This document shows positions 13,501 through 28,500 of a stretch of DNA of 64,000 nucleotides, one piece after another. The notes beneath the pieces were generated by a model that had not been told where the DNA came from, ran no database searches, and worked only from the letters and a program-made list of their open reading frames with translations. Location of the stretch: NCBI GenBank assembly GCA_903813345.2, contig CAIIXF020000006.1, forward strand, positions 14,758,348-14,822,347, in the 5' to 3' direction. The translations under genes were made by a program, and so were the position numbers. This DNA comes from Owenia fusiformis (Eukaryota; Annelida; Polychaeta; Sabellida; Oweniidae). The stretch's first letter is position 1. Each line of letters begins with the position of its first letter.

Positions 13501-16500
13501 GGGATAGCTAGAGCTCTACTTCTCATGGTTGCTTTTCACCTGGCTGTCAGGGGTGCTGGACCTAAGGAGAGTTTCATATGAGTACTGTAGTTGAACAATA
13601 CATAATATCAATGTTTCAATCCCCAAGAACAATGGCTACTTAGTTGAGAAATTAATCAAATTGAAATTCAATGAACAAAGTAACAGCTGGGTAAATCAAA
13701 AACACAAAATAAACCAAACCCTAAAAAATTATATAAAGTAAGGATCCAATCACCATACATCCAACTTAAATGCCAAAGAGGAAAAATACAAGCAATAGTA
13801 AATAAATACACCAATATAATGTTTTTTGAGAATAAATTGTGAATTCTAATTTGTAGATAATTTTGTTTTCACAACATTTAAGCCATATTACATTAACATA
13901 CCTGGCTAAGTTCATCCTGTAGGCTGCTGTTAGCCTAGTGTTGTTAGCATGGAAGTATAGATTTGAATTAGTAGTATTTTTTCATTTTATTCATGGAGTA
14001 AACATCTTAGAGAAGAAAATATAGCTTGTTCTCTCAAGATTTTGTATTTGAATACCTCAATGTTACAATGGTATACACATTACACATTATTGATGTACTT
14101 AATGTTGGTGGCCAAAAAGTCTACCACAAATGGGGGTAGGGTAGTGTGATGTATACTCAGAGACTTCATATTATTCAAAATTTCAGAAATACTTCCCTTC
14201 TGCAGGAAAAACGTTGAGAATTTTTAAATGAACTACGATAGACTGAGATGAGATACTTTGAATTCTTAAAAACAAATTCAAATATTCCTACCTTCAAAGC
14301 CTCTATTTCATCCTTGTCATCTTGTAACTTCTTATTCAAATTCCTGAAATAAGATTTAAAACAATATATAGTACTTGTACATATTGTCAAAATAAATTCA
14401 TTGTTGGAAAAGGCTTTACATGTAGTTAGGCAATCCAAAAAAAACCTTTATGTACTTCAATAAATACTTGAAATTTTATTTCTGTTTTTGCAGTCCTTAC
14501 TTCAAACTTTCTGAAAAATATGAAGATATTGCATATCATCCCATCATAAAATATATATTAACTTCACAAATAGATATGCACCTATGACTTAGGCACTGTT
14601 TTTGAAGTTTTCAAAGTAAGATGTACGTACCTTTATATAGGTACAAAAATGTATATTTACCAGGTACAAAAATGTATATTTACCAGGTGCAAAAATGTAG
14701 ATTTACCAGTTGCAAAAATGTGTATTTATCAGGTGAAAAAATGTATATTTACCTGAGACTATCAAGCTGAGTGACTAGAGTCTCTCTCTCCATAGCTATA
14801 CCTTCATTGATAGACATTGCATGCCTGAAACATAAAAAGTTTATTTTTCACAAAATATACCTCAAAATCTTATGTGAATTGTATTTATAATACATTTATA
14901 AGCAAAATCAATTATCTATAATATGCAGGTCAGTATACATGTATTGTGCAATTTTAGTACTACATGTGTACATTTTAGTAGTACTATGTGTACATATATT
15001 ATATGGGTATTTACCTGGCCCGAGATCGCTTCTCTTCTCTGTGCATAGATTGTAATTGGTTGATATATGACCTACTGTCCTCTAAACTCTGAACAGATTC
15101 ATTCAGTTGATCCTCCAGTCTGTCTCGCTCCTTAATATAGAATGTATACACAATATAATACAGTATAGTACTGAAGGCAGATTATAACTGTTGTATGTAA
15201 GATACAGGGTGATCCAAAAAATGGGACACTCCTGTTTCAAATATAAAATATTGATTTTATATTTGTACCTTTACTTTATTAGGAATATATTATGAGGTTA
15301 TATAATGGTTTATTCTATATATATCGTGTTTATACTCAAGTGAGTATAAAAACATATACTCACGAGAGTATAAATATACAGAATCAACCATTATATGATC
15401 TTATTATCCCACCCTAAATTGAGCCGTTGTATATCAAGTCAGAGTTGTATACGCTGCCTAGGAGTTGTATACACTATCCAGGAGTTGTATATCGTTCTCA
15501 AGAGTTGTATACGATGAGTGTTGGTTTTATATTATGCTATTAGTTATACAGTGTGTATAAAAAAAAACGCAACTGATTGTTGTCTCGGAAAAGCACAAAA
15601 CCAGTGATAACAGCATTGATTTCATTCAATGCACCGTAAAGCCATGTGTCTCCTCTTTACAATGATATATCATTCATTGATATTTGGTCATGGTTGGGAG
15701 AGTAATCATTCCATTTGCAAAGTGCGCCAAAATTAGCTTTGGGCCAAGTTATAAAAATCGCAAAAGTCAGTGTACGGAGCCCGATGCAATATTGGAAGAA
15801 AACATAAAACCAATGCTGATTGCATCCTTTTCATTCAATATACCAAAAAGTCGGATTACTCCTCTTTGCAATGGAATATCATTCATTCACAGGGAGTCAT
15901 GGCTGGCCGAATAATCATTGATTTTGAGTGGGGCAAAATTCAGCTTGGACCCAAAGTTTTAAACATTGCAAAAGTGAGTACAACGGGCATAGGGGCTATT
16001 GGAAGAAGGTGTGACAGGTGTGGTATAGACAGTAAAGTGTTCATAGATACTCATACTCTTGCAAGAATACATCCAATACCCCTCCAAATTGCCACCACTT
16101 CTTGCACATAAAGATGCGCTCATCTGTCCACGTCATGCATGGTTCAGCCCTGAGTCATCTGTGGGTTAAAGCAGAGAAAAGCAGCCCATGGGCAATTCTT
16201 TCTCGAGGTTGTACAATATCTGGTGAAGGAATTGTGAGCACAGATGCTCCTGAGAGAGCTCCAAAAGAAAAAGTCACAAGAATTCAAGTCAGGGAAACTT
16301 CCATTGGCACTTAGCCCTTGCACTGATTTTTTCAATATCTAAAACTTGGCCCAGAGCTGATTTTGACCCACTGTGCAAATGGAAGGATTTCTCACCCAAC
16401 CATCACCACATGTGAATGAATGACATATCATTGCAAAGAGGAGAGACGCCCTGTATAATGCTATTATACAATCATATAAAGCACTTAAGGTGGGATAAAC

Positions 16501-19500
16501 ATGTATAACTATTTTTTTAAATAAGCAATATAGCATCAATCTTTTACACCAGTCCCATTTATTTCCATCCTACAACCTACCATTTGTAGCAAGTCATTCT
16601 CCTGTTTGATCTCTGATTCTGACATATTCATCTCTTTAATCTTTCTCTCCATCTGCAATATAATACAGCATCAAATTATTGAAGATTTGAAGAGTTCTTA
16701 TTCAAGGATTTGATGTTTTATAAAGATAACATAAAGACTTTGAAAGCTCACTTGTTTCTCACAGAGAACTTGTACTTAAAGAGATAGATGAAAAAAGATA
16801 AACGAGGCTTATGAACTGGGATATTTGGGCCCTGGGCTTACCCTGAGGGACAATATGAGGTACATATATTTCTGCAAAGGAATAAAACCTAAAACTGACC
16901 TTTAACATAATGTATCCTATATAATATGCTGAGGTTCTAGGTATATTCTACCCTATGTAATTTTAAAAATGGATCTTTCATAATATTACTATTAAAACTC
17001 TAAGAATATGAAATTTTTCAGGATTTTAAGTGTTGTTTTTTGTGGAGCACCTTGGTGATACTGGAATAGCAACAGAAATATCCATTTCGCTCCCTTATAG
17101 ACTATTCCCATTGTGTATATTCATGTTATATACGTACCTAGGACCTCAATAGGTATGAGATTTACTTATCTAAGTTTAAAATATCTCAATATATAATCTG
17201 ATGCCAAATTATATTGGTGTAAAAGTCTTTATACATAAACTGAAATCACCTCTTGGTGTTTGTTGATGAGATCTTGCAGCATGTGGTCCTTGGCTGCTAA
17301 TTCTTTCTCCATTTCAGTTCGCAATACCTTCTCTTTGGCCTGCTCCTATAATCAAACATGAGAATGTATAGTTGTACATATAGAGGATTAATATGATCTG
17401 ATTTTACCTTTAAAAGTGTTCAATATTCACTGATTGGAAATGGGACTTCTATTCATAGGATATACATTACATGATCTCATTTTTTGGTATGTAAATGGGA
17501 AAACATTGAATGGTAATTTCAACACAACACAGAGTTGCAGAATATTGTATTGCCGTCATTAGTTGTTAACTCTTAAATGGTATCAACTCATTTTTTAGTT
17601 TTATGACCCCAATTAGGCTAAAATAAAAAAACTCCATCAAGATGTTCATAGTCTTTTAAAATGATATCATTGCTTGATTTGATTTGAACGGTCTTCAAGA
17701 TTTTCAAGAAAACTGTACGGACTGCGGGGCCAGATAGAAAGTAGACTCATAAACTCTCTCATGGCCTTCTAGAAAGAAACTAATAGAAGGCCATGACTTC
17801 TGATGATGGTTTGAATAACAATATTCATTCTGATTATCTATATGGCTTAAACTGGACTACAATATTGCTCCAGCGATAATATACTAGCTTTACCCCTATT
17901 CTACTAAAAAAGGGTATCCTACCTCAGTCAGAATTCTTTCTTTTTCCTGTTTTATCTGAGTCTCCATTTCTTCATACAATCTGTGTACTTCTTCGTCATG
18001 AGCTGAACTTTTACTGAAAACATATAATCATTCACATGTATTTAATGTATATTTGTGTCAAGTTCTGAAGATGACATATTCTAATGTCACCTTGGTTCTT
18101 CTTTTTAGTATCCTCTGACTACTTATCCCCTTGATTATCGTTAACATAGTAACGATGTACCTCCTGTTTTGGGACTACAACATTCAATAAATATCTTTGT
18201 GGAGAGTATCCTGATGCTTAAATCATTCTTAGGAGAATACCCTATGGTTGAAATCATGCCTGTAATAATATTATGAGGTCAGAAAGTCATATGCTTTCAG
18301 CATATTAAGATGCTGAAAGCATATCTCTAAGAATAACATATTGCAAATTTAAGTATACACTGCCAATCTCAAACAGCATCAAATAGCCCTGTTAATGAAA
18401 CAGTGCTGGGCAGTGCTGTAAAAACAGGTGATGGTAGAATAACACTGTACATCGCTGTACAGCGCAGTACTCGAACTGCACTGTTCAAAACTGTTTACAG
18501 TGCTATACAGCACTGCAAGATGATGTTGCGGATTGGGGGTATACTTTTAATTTTGCTGAAATCATCTCTGCCAACAATTTAATGCTATCTTTAAGAATAC
18601 TCTTTGCTCTATCTCTGAGAAAATCCTGTTGTTGAAATCATAATCTAAATTGCCACACTGGCCATAAAAATCACTAACAAACACTAAATGATTTACATTT
18701 ACTTTTAAAACTATATCATTAAGTATACTCTTTGCTTAAATCATATCTCCATTATATTAGGAGGAAATCATAATCTATACATGTATATCTAAACTGGCCA
18801 TTTAATTTTTCAGTGTATTTATTATGCTTTGTGCATGTACTTGTGATTAACCTTTACTTTATATCTCCCTCTTACATTCTTGGCCTTTTAGCTACCAAGG
18901 GGTATTTTTAATTATTGGCTTTGCTGCCATTGCAAACAAATAATTATGGCTTCGCATGTGAAATTATTCAAAAATGTGCAATTTTTGTCACATAAGCAAT
19001 CCAAAGTTTTTATATATACCAGAGGTTAAATGGTATATATGTAGCAGATAGCTGAATTAATGGAGGTGAAATGAAAAATATTGAAGTGTCTTGTAAACCA
19101 TACATGTATCCTGTTGTGTTATGTTTAAAAATATAAAAATATAATAAAACGTAAAGGCTAGAGTACCGACAATTGTCGGTACTCTAGACTCTGATGTGGT
19201 GGCACGCTAGAGGACCGACAAATAAATTGTCGGTACGGGAGATATGCTGTGTTTACACGCTAAAGGACCGACAAATATTGATTTTTGAATTTTCTGGCGC
19301 ATGGGCAATGCGCGGGGGGATATTTCAGATATCTTACGGATATTTTGGGAACAGGTGCAAAATCATGAACAAGTAAGACGTTAGAGAGCTATTAATGCAG
19401 AGTAAACGGCTATATATATTCTAAACAGACAGGATATTTCTCCTGAGCCGATCAGGCGTAGAAAGGGGCGTTTGCTACCCATTAGATAGAAGAAAATAGC

Positions 19501-22500
19501 AAGAATGTTTTTTATTTGAAGCTTATCGTATGGTATGAGGTTCCATATCCATCCCCCAAAAGGTATATATAGTCCATTTAAAAACCTGTGGTATCGTTCT
19601 AAATAACCCATAGTTGGCTTCTAGGGTACCTACTATGCCACTATTTGGTATCAAAATAAAGAGGAGTTCAACTTTCATTTGAATTACGAAAATAGCGATG
19701 TAGGTCAAAATAGTTCCGAACGTGAGCATGTTTACTGCGCGTTTGCCCGTCATATCAGAATTGAGGAAGTGGTAGCAAACGCAAGTTACAATAAACGGAC
19801 GCTGATATCTCAAAAAGTAACCTGACTCCCTATAATTTGATGTAGGTCAATTGAACCCCTATATGGACAGGTGCATTTTGATATATAACACTATGGGGGG
19901 TAAGCGTTTCATAGTTGGTCATGAACGCCATATGTGCAAAGTATTGTTATGAATTTTCGAATTTGGTGTTGGATTACGGTACTCATACCGTATAGCACAA
20001 TTTTTGATGGAAGTTGCATTTGGCTCACTTAGTTAATGGCCACGATTCCATCTCGAATGAGAGAGCTACCAAACGCAAAGTAAACAGTGATATATTCCAA
20101 ATGAGATATTTCTCCTGTGCCATGGCGTAGCAAGGGTAGAGGTCGACGGGGGCAAAAGCATCCCCTCCCCTAACTGTATATATCGACCCATTAGATAGAA
20201 GAAGAAAAGAGCTTTAAAATGTTTTTTAATTGAAGCTTGTAGGACAATTTTGATGGAAGTTGAATCAATTTTTGTCGAAATAAATTATGGCTCACTACAA
20301 GTTAATGCCTGTACGATTCCATACTGCAAAAGAAGCACTATGCCTCCCCCTCAAAAGAAAAAAATAGTTCCTGCCGGGATTCGAACTCGGGACCGAGCGT
20401 GTTCGAGTCGTGCTCGCTAACCACTAGACTACCAGTGATGAGGTTATCTCTAGTAAAAGTAGTGGATTTATTTATGAAATTGTCGGCTCTCTAGCAAAAA
20501 CACGTAGCAGCCACTTGCGTACCGACAATTGTCGGTTCTCTATCTGGCACTACTAGGTGACGATAGAGTGCCGACAATTGTCGGTACCCCAGCAAATACC
20601 CCTGGACAGTCTCCAGTACCGACAATTGTCGGTCCTGGAGCCACTCCGATAATAAAAAGAGTTGATGATTTTTACTTATTTCTCCAATAATTCACCAGTG
20701 AAGGCGGCAGCATCTAAATTCACATGGCAGATGAAGGTTAAAAGGGAAATCATCAAAACAGATTTAAAGACAGACCAAATTGCAAGTGATGCCTACCAAT
20801 GCTTTACAATCAGAAATATAACATCTCCAAAAAGATCAAAATGCATTAAAATAAATACAATCTTTGTAGAAGTTTGAGTTGTCTGTTTTACCTGTCATTT
20901 AGATCATCCCAGTATAACCTATATAGATCTCTATGTGGTCTATCAGCAAATTCAATGCTATCATCCGAATCCATTTTTACATGTATTTTGTTTTATTGTT
21001 TATCTTTTGCCATGAGATCTTTCTTCTTGTTAAGCTCATATCAGTCCAGTTTTCTTGCATTTTGAATTACTCATGTGGTAATCGTTATGTCATGTAAAGG
21101 AGTTATTTTGATCATATCTTCCATGTTATTTATCATGTTATAAAATCATTCCTTGCTCCATTTAATGTAACAAGCCTTGGTATGCCATCACGATAGTCGC
21201 GCCCCCTTTGTCTTTATCCTTCCAAAGTGAGGGGCTCTGGCATAACAGAATGTTCATATGTTGCTACCTTGAGTACTATAGATAGGATGTGGTCTTGCCT
21301 ATGAGTGTTTTAACCAACTAGAAGTTCTAACTACCCAAACACAGTAAATGTTAATCTAAAACTTAAGTCAAAAATTTATCCATCTACTATACAAATACTG
21401 TTGCATTTAAAAGTATACTAATCCACTTAAAATATTTTATGTTCTCTTTGCTTTGCATTTTATATTTTAACATGTACTTTCACACACTTGAATATTTTGG
21501 TTGTCAGATTAAACTTCTTACAGTTAAGTGCATAGCTACGGGAAAATGTGGCCATTGAAAAGATACCCACATTTATTACAGTGGTTTTTATTTCATTTCC
21601 GAAGATGTGCATCAGCCCGTTTAATTTCCCTGCTGTTTTTAACATCATTATAATGTATTCACATGGGATGTGCATTAAGATAAAATAGATGTTAAGTGTC
21701 ATCACTGAACTGTATCAGTTTTATATACAATGAACTGGGCCTGTTTGACTTTTTATGTTTGCAAAATGGGTGACTTTTTGAAGTATTACCACATGCATGA
21801 ACCCATGCTATATACTGTAAATAGTATTGAGGTATTTAATTATTATTAATCATAGCAAATGTCATTTATTGAATATATTTTCCAAACTCATAATCACTTG
21901 AATTAAAGTAGGAAAAATTGAATGTTTTACAGTAGTTTAGCAGTACCTGGATCTGATAAAATATAAAAATAATCAGATAGAATGGATGTACTATTGTACT
22001 TTAAAGGTTAAAATGTGAACCATTTGAAAATAAAAAATGGGAGAAGGGGGCTAATAATTTAGCTTGTTATAAAAATGAATATTCTTGAAATCCTTGATTT
22101 CCTTAGATTTTTCTTTGCCCATTAAAGTGCAAAATCAGTGAAGGTGTTACTGCATTAATTTGAAAAGCCTTGCTAAGTCCTTGTACCTCCCCTCCCTCTG
22201 AATATCCTTAGTCTGGAGAAGTATATGAGGGGGGGGGGTATGGAGGCTTAATGTAAGATTACTTCCGACATAATTTTAAGAACACATTTAGCTTTATACT
22301 GACTGGCCCTCATAATTATACTGCACTATACTCTAAGCAAAAAAGGAGTTGCAAAAAATCTAAAATAGAAACACTGTTCATTTTGAGCTTTATTCATTAT
22401 CAATAACTGACCTATTTTCTGAAAAATAGCAATGAAAAATCCTGCCATTATAAATTATCACAGGTTAAGTTTTTTTTATATATAGACTAACACAAAAAGA

Positions 22501-25500
22501 CAGTCCAATATTCCTACATGGTTCAGTACCATCACACCATTCACTCTGTACCATACAACTAACATGATACCAATGTGCAGAAATTAAATTATAAGTGCTT
22601 CTTGCAATTTCAATAAAGAAAAAAGTGGTTCATTTCAGAATGAAGCTATATCATACCTGATGGGTATAAATGGTACTAGATGTACACCTTTGTACTCCCA
22701 TCTGGATGTTTCTCAGGTATATACAGCTGCATGCACTTTTATCATAATCTTTTACTTAATACTTCTTTTACAATTATGTGTGTACATGTATTAGACCTAT
22801 ATGTGTAAGATGCTAATTGCACATTCTAGATTAATTTCTTTTGTGCTTTAAGTATCATATCAACTGATCAAATAAGATGGGGACTAGTTTTATAATTACT
22901 TTCTACAATTGATCAATGTTATATCTAAGTACCTGTAATGCATATGTCAGGATCAAGAATGCTATAAAATGGTTAGAAGTTTTATTAAATTAAGGGGTCA
23001 TGTCTAACATTTTCCTTCTTCAAGTATTTCCATTTTTAAATTGCTCAACTGCAAGCCAAACCTTCTCTGAGGGATAATCTACTCTTTACCTGTTTGTCAT
23101 ACATCCTCAATAAAGGTAAGATCTTGTTTAACTACCTAACTACTTACCTGTGAAATTTTGGGGAAAATTCTTGAGAAACATTCTACCATGCATGATAATG
23201 TAACTACTAGTTTATGAAAAGCCCATTTACAACCCAACCACTTATCCAACCAATGTGATAAAGTGATAATGTGAAGAATGTAACCTGGAACATATCAGAC
23301 AGTGCCTTACATCCATGAATTTAAAAGTAAAAAGCCATTTTAATTACAAATAGAAAAACAGAATTCAGGAAATATAGATACTTTATATAAATGAATATAA
23401 AGCATTACTTAACTGACATTTTAAGCAGTCGGTTTGATATCAACATTTCACATATCAACATTGAGATAAGTTTGTTATCTGAATCTTATCATAGTATGCA
23501 TGTAGAAGGATAAATGCTGAAATGCTGAGTATGTAAGACAACTAACATAAACAAATGTATCATGTCTTAATTATCTTTTCACCATATCTATGACATAATT
23601 GATTACTGTACATATAAATAATATTGAATAATTAATCACCAGTATTTGAAATTGGTTGATATATCTGAAAATTACTCTTGTATGTAGAATACTATGTGTT
23701 TTGTAGGTTCCTAGGCGTTTATTGGAAGAAATATCAGGCACATACACACATGGTACGATGCTTCAAAATAGAACTGATTTTACTATTTGATCCAAAATCA
23801 CAAAACATCTTTTGTCAATTGATAAAATGAGGTACAAAACTACTTCAATAAAAACTAGACAACAGCAATACCAAAGTGTAGCAAATCCCATCGAACAGCC
23901 ATGGCTGGCATTTTTACAAACAAAGTACATAGCAAAAATGGCAGCAATTTTTCAAAATGGCAATGTTCTACCAAAGGTGTCATTAGACAGTGTGCCATGC
24001 TTATAGTATTCACATACCAAATATGAACAAAATCACTCCACTACATATTGCAACTGTAAAATTGGCGCTAAAATTTTTAAATGAGTGGCCATTTTGAAAA
24101 TCAGCTTTCGAGCAGAACTTCTACCCCCATAGGGTATATGTGTACAACATATGAACAAAATCGGGCCAATGGTATTTAAAATATTGCCCGGACGGACGGA
24201 AGTACGGACGGACGGACGGACGGACGGACGGACGGAGGCGTTCCCTATATCCCTCCGAACTTCATTCGATGGGATAATGAATGTTTGAAAAATCATTTTC
24301 CAAGAAATCTTTTCCCAAACTCTCAGGAAACATTTTATGATCATATGTTATTTTTTGATATAAAAAAGAAAACAACATCAAGCAACATACCTTCTTAGTG
24401 CAGACTCCAGAGTGACAAAGTCTGATTGGGAACGCTTAATCTCCAGCGCCATTCGAGACAAGAAGTCTTCGAAACCTGTCAGCAAGTCTGGTTCGTCCTT
24501 ACAGAGTCGGCACCACAGAGCCTTGATGGTTTCTTGACTGGAGGAAAATTTTTTATTTTCTGTATTAGCTCAACAATCTAAATTGAATGTTCCGATATGA
24601 TTAATATGGTTGTTTCAATTTGGTTCAAACATTCTGGAATCAAATATTTGCAATTTCATTGGCTTTTAGTTGCCATATTGCTACAAAGACAAGTAACGGC
24701 ATTAACATGGCAACGTGTCAACACCTGGTAAATCATTGCACATGGCTAGAAAATTCTTCATGACAACAGACACAAGATTAAAGTCGTAACAAACTTGTAT
24801 ATTTACCAAATGATCTCAATAAATTAACTGCACAAATGTATATGAATGTGAAACTTAACTATGGTATCAACAAAGAAAAATAACATAATCATATTAAAAA
24901 ATGATAACAAAGATAATAGATGCTTTCAAAACAAATATAATCAAGTAAAGCAACATACAAAAATACTGTATTTAAAACCTCAACCACACAAAAAAATAAA
25001 GAAAAGAAAAAGTTCAATACACTTCTTAATAAAATGAACATTTCTTTCACTTTTTGATTTTTTTAATTCTAACTTACTCTTCAAACAGGCCGTCAGCTTC
25101 AGTTTTTTGCATCACTTCGTTAAAATACATTTCCTCATCAGTTTTGGCAATATCAGTTTCACCATTTTCGATGATGATTTCAGTATATAGGGTTCTTAAA
25201 TAATTAAAAATAAAAGTAAAAAGACAAATACATGCAGAGTGCTATCTTGAATCAATATAACACTAACCCTTCCTGAATTCTATAAGTGCACAGTTAGACC
25301 TTTAAACACCTTGGAGCAGCCATGGAGAGACAATGGAGCCCAAAGAAGTGATCATTATAGGTCAGAGTCTCCTCGATGAAGTTAATCAAGTATGTTTCAA
25401 GAAATGGCACCTATAAGGTACAGATGTTCAACAGATTTAATTCAACATAAATCAGGAACTGAATCACAATCAAGTGTCTTATTGAAAGAGAGAGGGTGTC

Positions 25501-28500
25501 AAAGAATTTCAAGACATCTCTCCTAAATTTTGAAGTTTGACCCAATAATTAGAACTCAAAAATTCAAACTCTCAAAAATAATTTTTATTTTCTGATAACT
25601 TGACACGATCAACTTTCATTCTAGAGCCTCTAACATTTACTGAATTTATATGCTGGTCTGTGGAGTAAAATACATTGGACATCATGGCAAATGTACCATA
25701 TTGGTACTTACGTTAGTACACCTTTCACTGAGTGTCACTAGTATATTGATTCAAGACAAAGAAGGAATATATAGATGAACAAAAATTTAATTTCAGATAA
25801 AATATATTACCTGTATTTAAACCTATACAGGACTGGTAGATATATTCTATTGTGTATTGATTGAAATGAACAGATAATATACTTTATCTATAAATGTATT
25901 CCCATATAAGTAAATTTTCCATCACCTAATGGGTGAAATAAAGAAATAATCGATCAAAGAAAAAACAAAATGAGCAAATCTTATACTATATGATATAAAA
26001 TGGCATGCACACAGAATTATCTAATTATAATATCAGGTTGATTGGTTGAATAATGATTTACTACATACATGTATAGTATAATGTATATAATGCTCTGGTA
26101 TTTGTTCTTTATAGATTTTAATTAGCGTCTATGGTGTCACACCTATTCAGAATTCAGAATATTTCAGAAAAAATAAGATTTTTTTTTTTTTTATTTTCAT
26201 CAATGTTTTGATCATTTTCAGATGTCATTTTACTTACTGATTGATATTAAGTATCAACACAAAAGAGTAATATCCTATGGCTTTGAAAAAATATCACTTA
26301 TATCCATGAGTGGATATTGATATATTCGCGAGTGAGCGCAGCGAATGAGTGAAGATACTGATATCCATGAGTAGATATAAGTGATATTTTTGAAAAACCA
26401 TAGGATTGTCCGTTTATCCCATTGGGAATTATTATCCAGCGAACATTTGAAAATCACTGAAATAATCGTCTGACATTTTGATTGCAATAATTCAAAGAAC
26501 GTCATAAACGTGACGTAACGGGGTGGTTTGTATTTAATGCGAACGCCGTAAAACTAAATCCAAAAAATAAAAAAAATATAAAGAATCGTTTTGCTGAATT
26601 AATAAAAAAAAATTGAAAAAATCAAAACCATCGAATATCACTTTTGAAACCATCGAATATCACTTTTAAAACCATCGAATATCACCTTTCAAAAAGTGAT
26701 ATTCGATGGTTTCAAAAGTGATATTCGATGGTTTGGGAATTGTTTGCTAAAATATGATATCTTTATCCACGTATCAATTATATCTTCACATGATATTCGA
26801 TCTATATCCTTGTAACCATGGGATAAAAAATGATATTAGAAGAAATGATCACTCGAGTGACTTTTTCACATTAGCGCTTAGCATAGGATTTGGTCCTATG
26901 TTTCAGATTAACAATATCATGACCAGAAATATGAATTTCTTCATTATTTGCATGTGTCTAATAAATGGTACTAACGTTGATATCCCATGCACGTGTTTGA
27001 TATTAAAATATGAAAAACATACAAATACAAATATTATGAGTCAAACAATTTTATGAAATTTCGCACAGATTTCTATGATATCAAAAATATCACTGGCTGT
27101 TACATGAGCGTATAGCCAGGGGGGTGTGAAGGGTGAACCCTGGACCCCACTTTATGGGGTTCGCTTCACTCGCAGTGATGCAAACCCAAAACATCACACT
27201 CCCTTGACATTGCTGGCTATGCCCCTGTATTATCATACAGGTATCACAATACTCAGATAAATATCAATATCAGCATACTCCTTGTAATAATTGATCTCAA
27301 TGATAAAAATTAAATTCAGTGGGAGTATATAGTAATAGCAATGTCATGTAATATTGGTTTTATGAAATTCAGACATGATCAAAAGATCTGATATGTACTA
27401 TAGATGAGCAGAAACTACAACACTGAATTTTGCATTTAAGCAGATCTGTCCAAAAACTACTAACTTCAGAAAAGTGTTAACCAATAAATGTTACTAATAA
27501 TTACTAATGATTGCATCAATTTTAAAATTCAAGATAAAGAAGGCATTAACATGTAATAAGTTGCCATTTGTTACAGATGCCAAACGCCGAATGCAGAACA
27601 CCTACTGCACTTGTGGTGGTGACATAAAAACCAATGTTTTACAGGACATAATAAAGACATGTGGTATGATGATAATGCATTGTGTCTGAATCTATAATAT
27701 AATACAGTGTAGATACCATATGAACTTTGCAGAAAGAAAAATTGTTTTGTCTTTCACCAGCTGACAGAATTTCATGAATATAAATTACAAAGATAGAGAG
27801 TATGATACATGTTCATGATATCTGAAATTGTCAGAAAATACACCAAATAAAGAAAACATTTCTGAAGCATGCATTGAGAAAAAAATAATTAAAACAAAAT
27901 TCAACCTTATACCTAGGAAATATACCAAACAGATGGAATTCTATAACTGATGGATGGTGTCCGATTGTCAACAGTTGCTGAAGAGCAAAGTTAATTTTGT
28001 TCAGGAGAGGGCGTAAATGAAGATTTTGTTAATTTTCAATTGAAAAGTGAATGGCTAATCAAAATTTTCACAATTTCACAATTTGGATATATGAGAGTAG
28101 AGGGGGAGGAACATAACAAAATTAACTTTTGCCTAATTCCTCAACTGTCAACATTTGGACGAAATTCCCTATAAGAATTCCCTGTCTTCATATCTCCATC
28201 GACCTCCATAAAGTAATCTCAACGTATTAATTGATCAAATGCCTTAATAATCTGGAGGACATCATCAATGGCTTTAGCTAAAGTTACTACATGGATGTGT
28301 CAAACAAAGCCAATTTTGAAATATGTCAATGCCAAATCGATTAATACTGATTTTTTCATGGATGGCTGATGAAAAGTCAAACAAAGATTCATTTCATCCA
28401 CTTACTCATCAAAAATGCCATTAGCACCAACCGTCTGCATCATATCCTTAAAATGAGCCTCATTCTGAACTTCTTCCGTCTGCTCCTCCCCATAAACTTT

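Noticed and set aside
15684-16335. Overlapping open frames of 60-113 codons on both strands
   Set aside because: They fall in a diverged tandem and inverted repeat block, with no family resemblance and no fitting splice sites.
19381-19813. Overlapping minus-strand frames of 76 and 96 codons
   Set aside because: Hydrophobic by composition, but without a motif and inside the palindrome-bounded repeat region.
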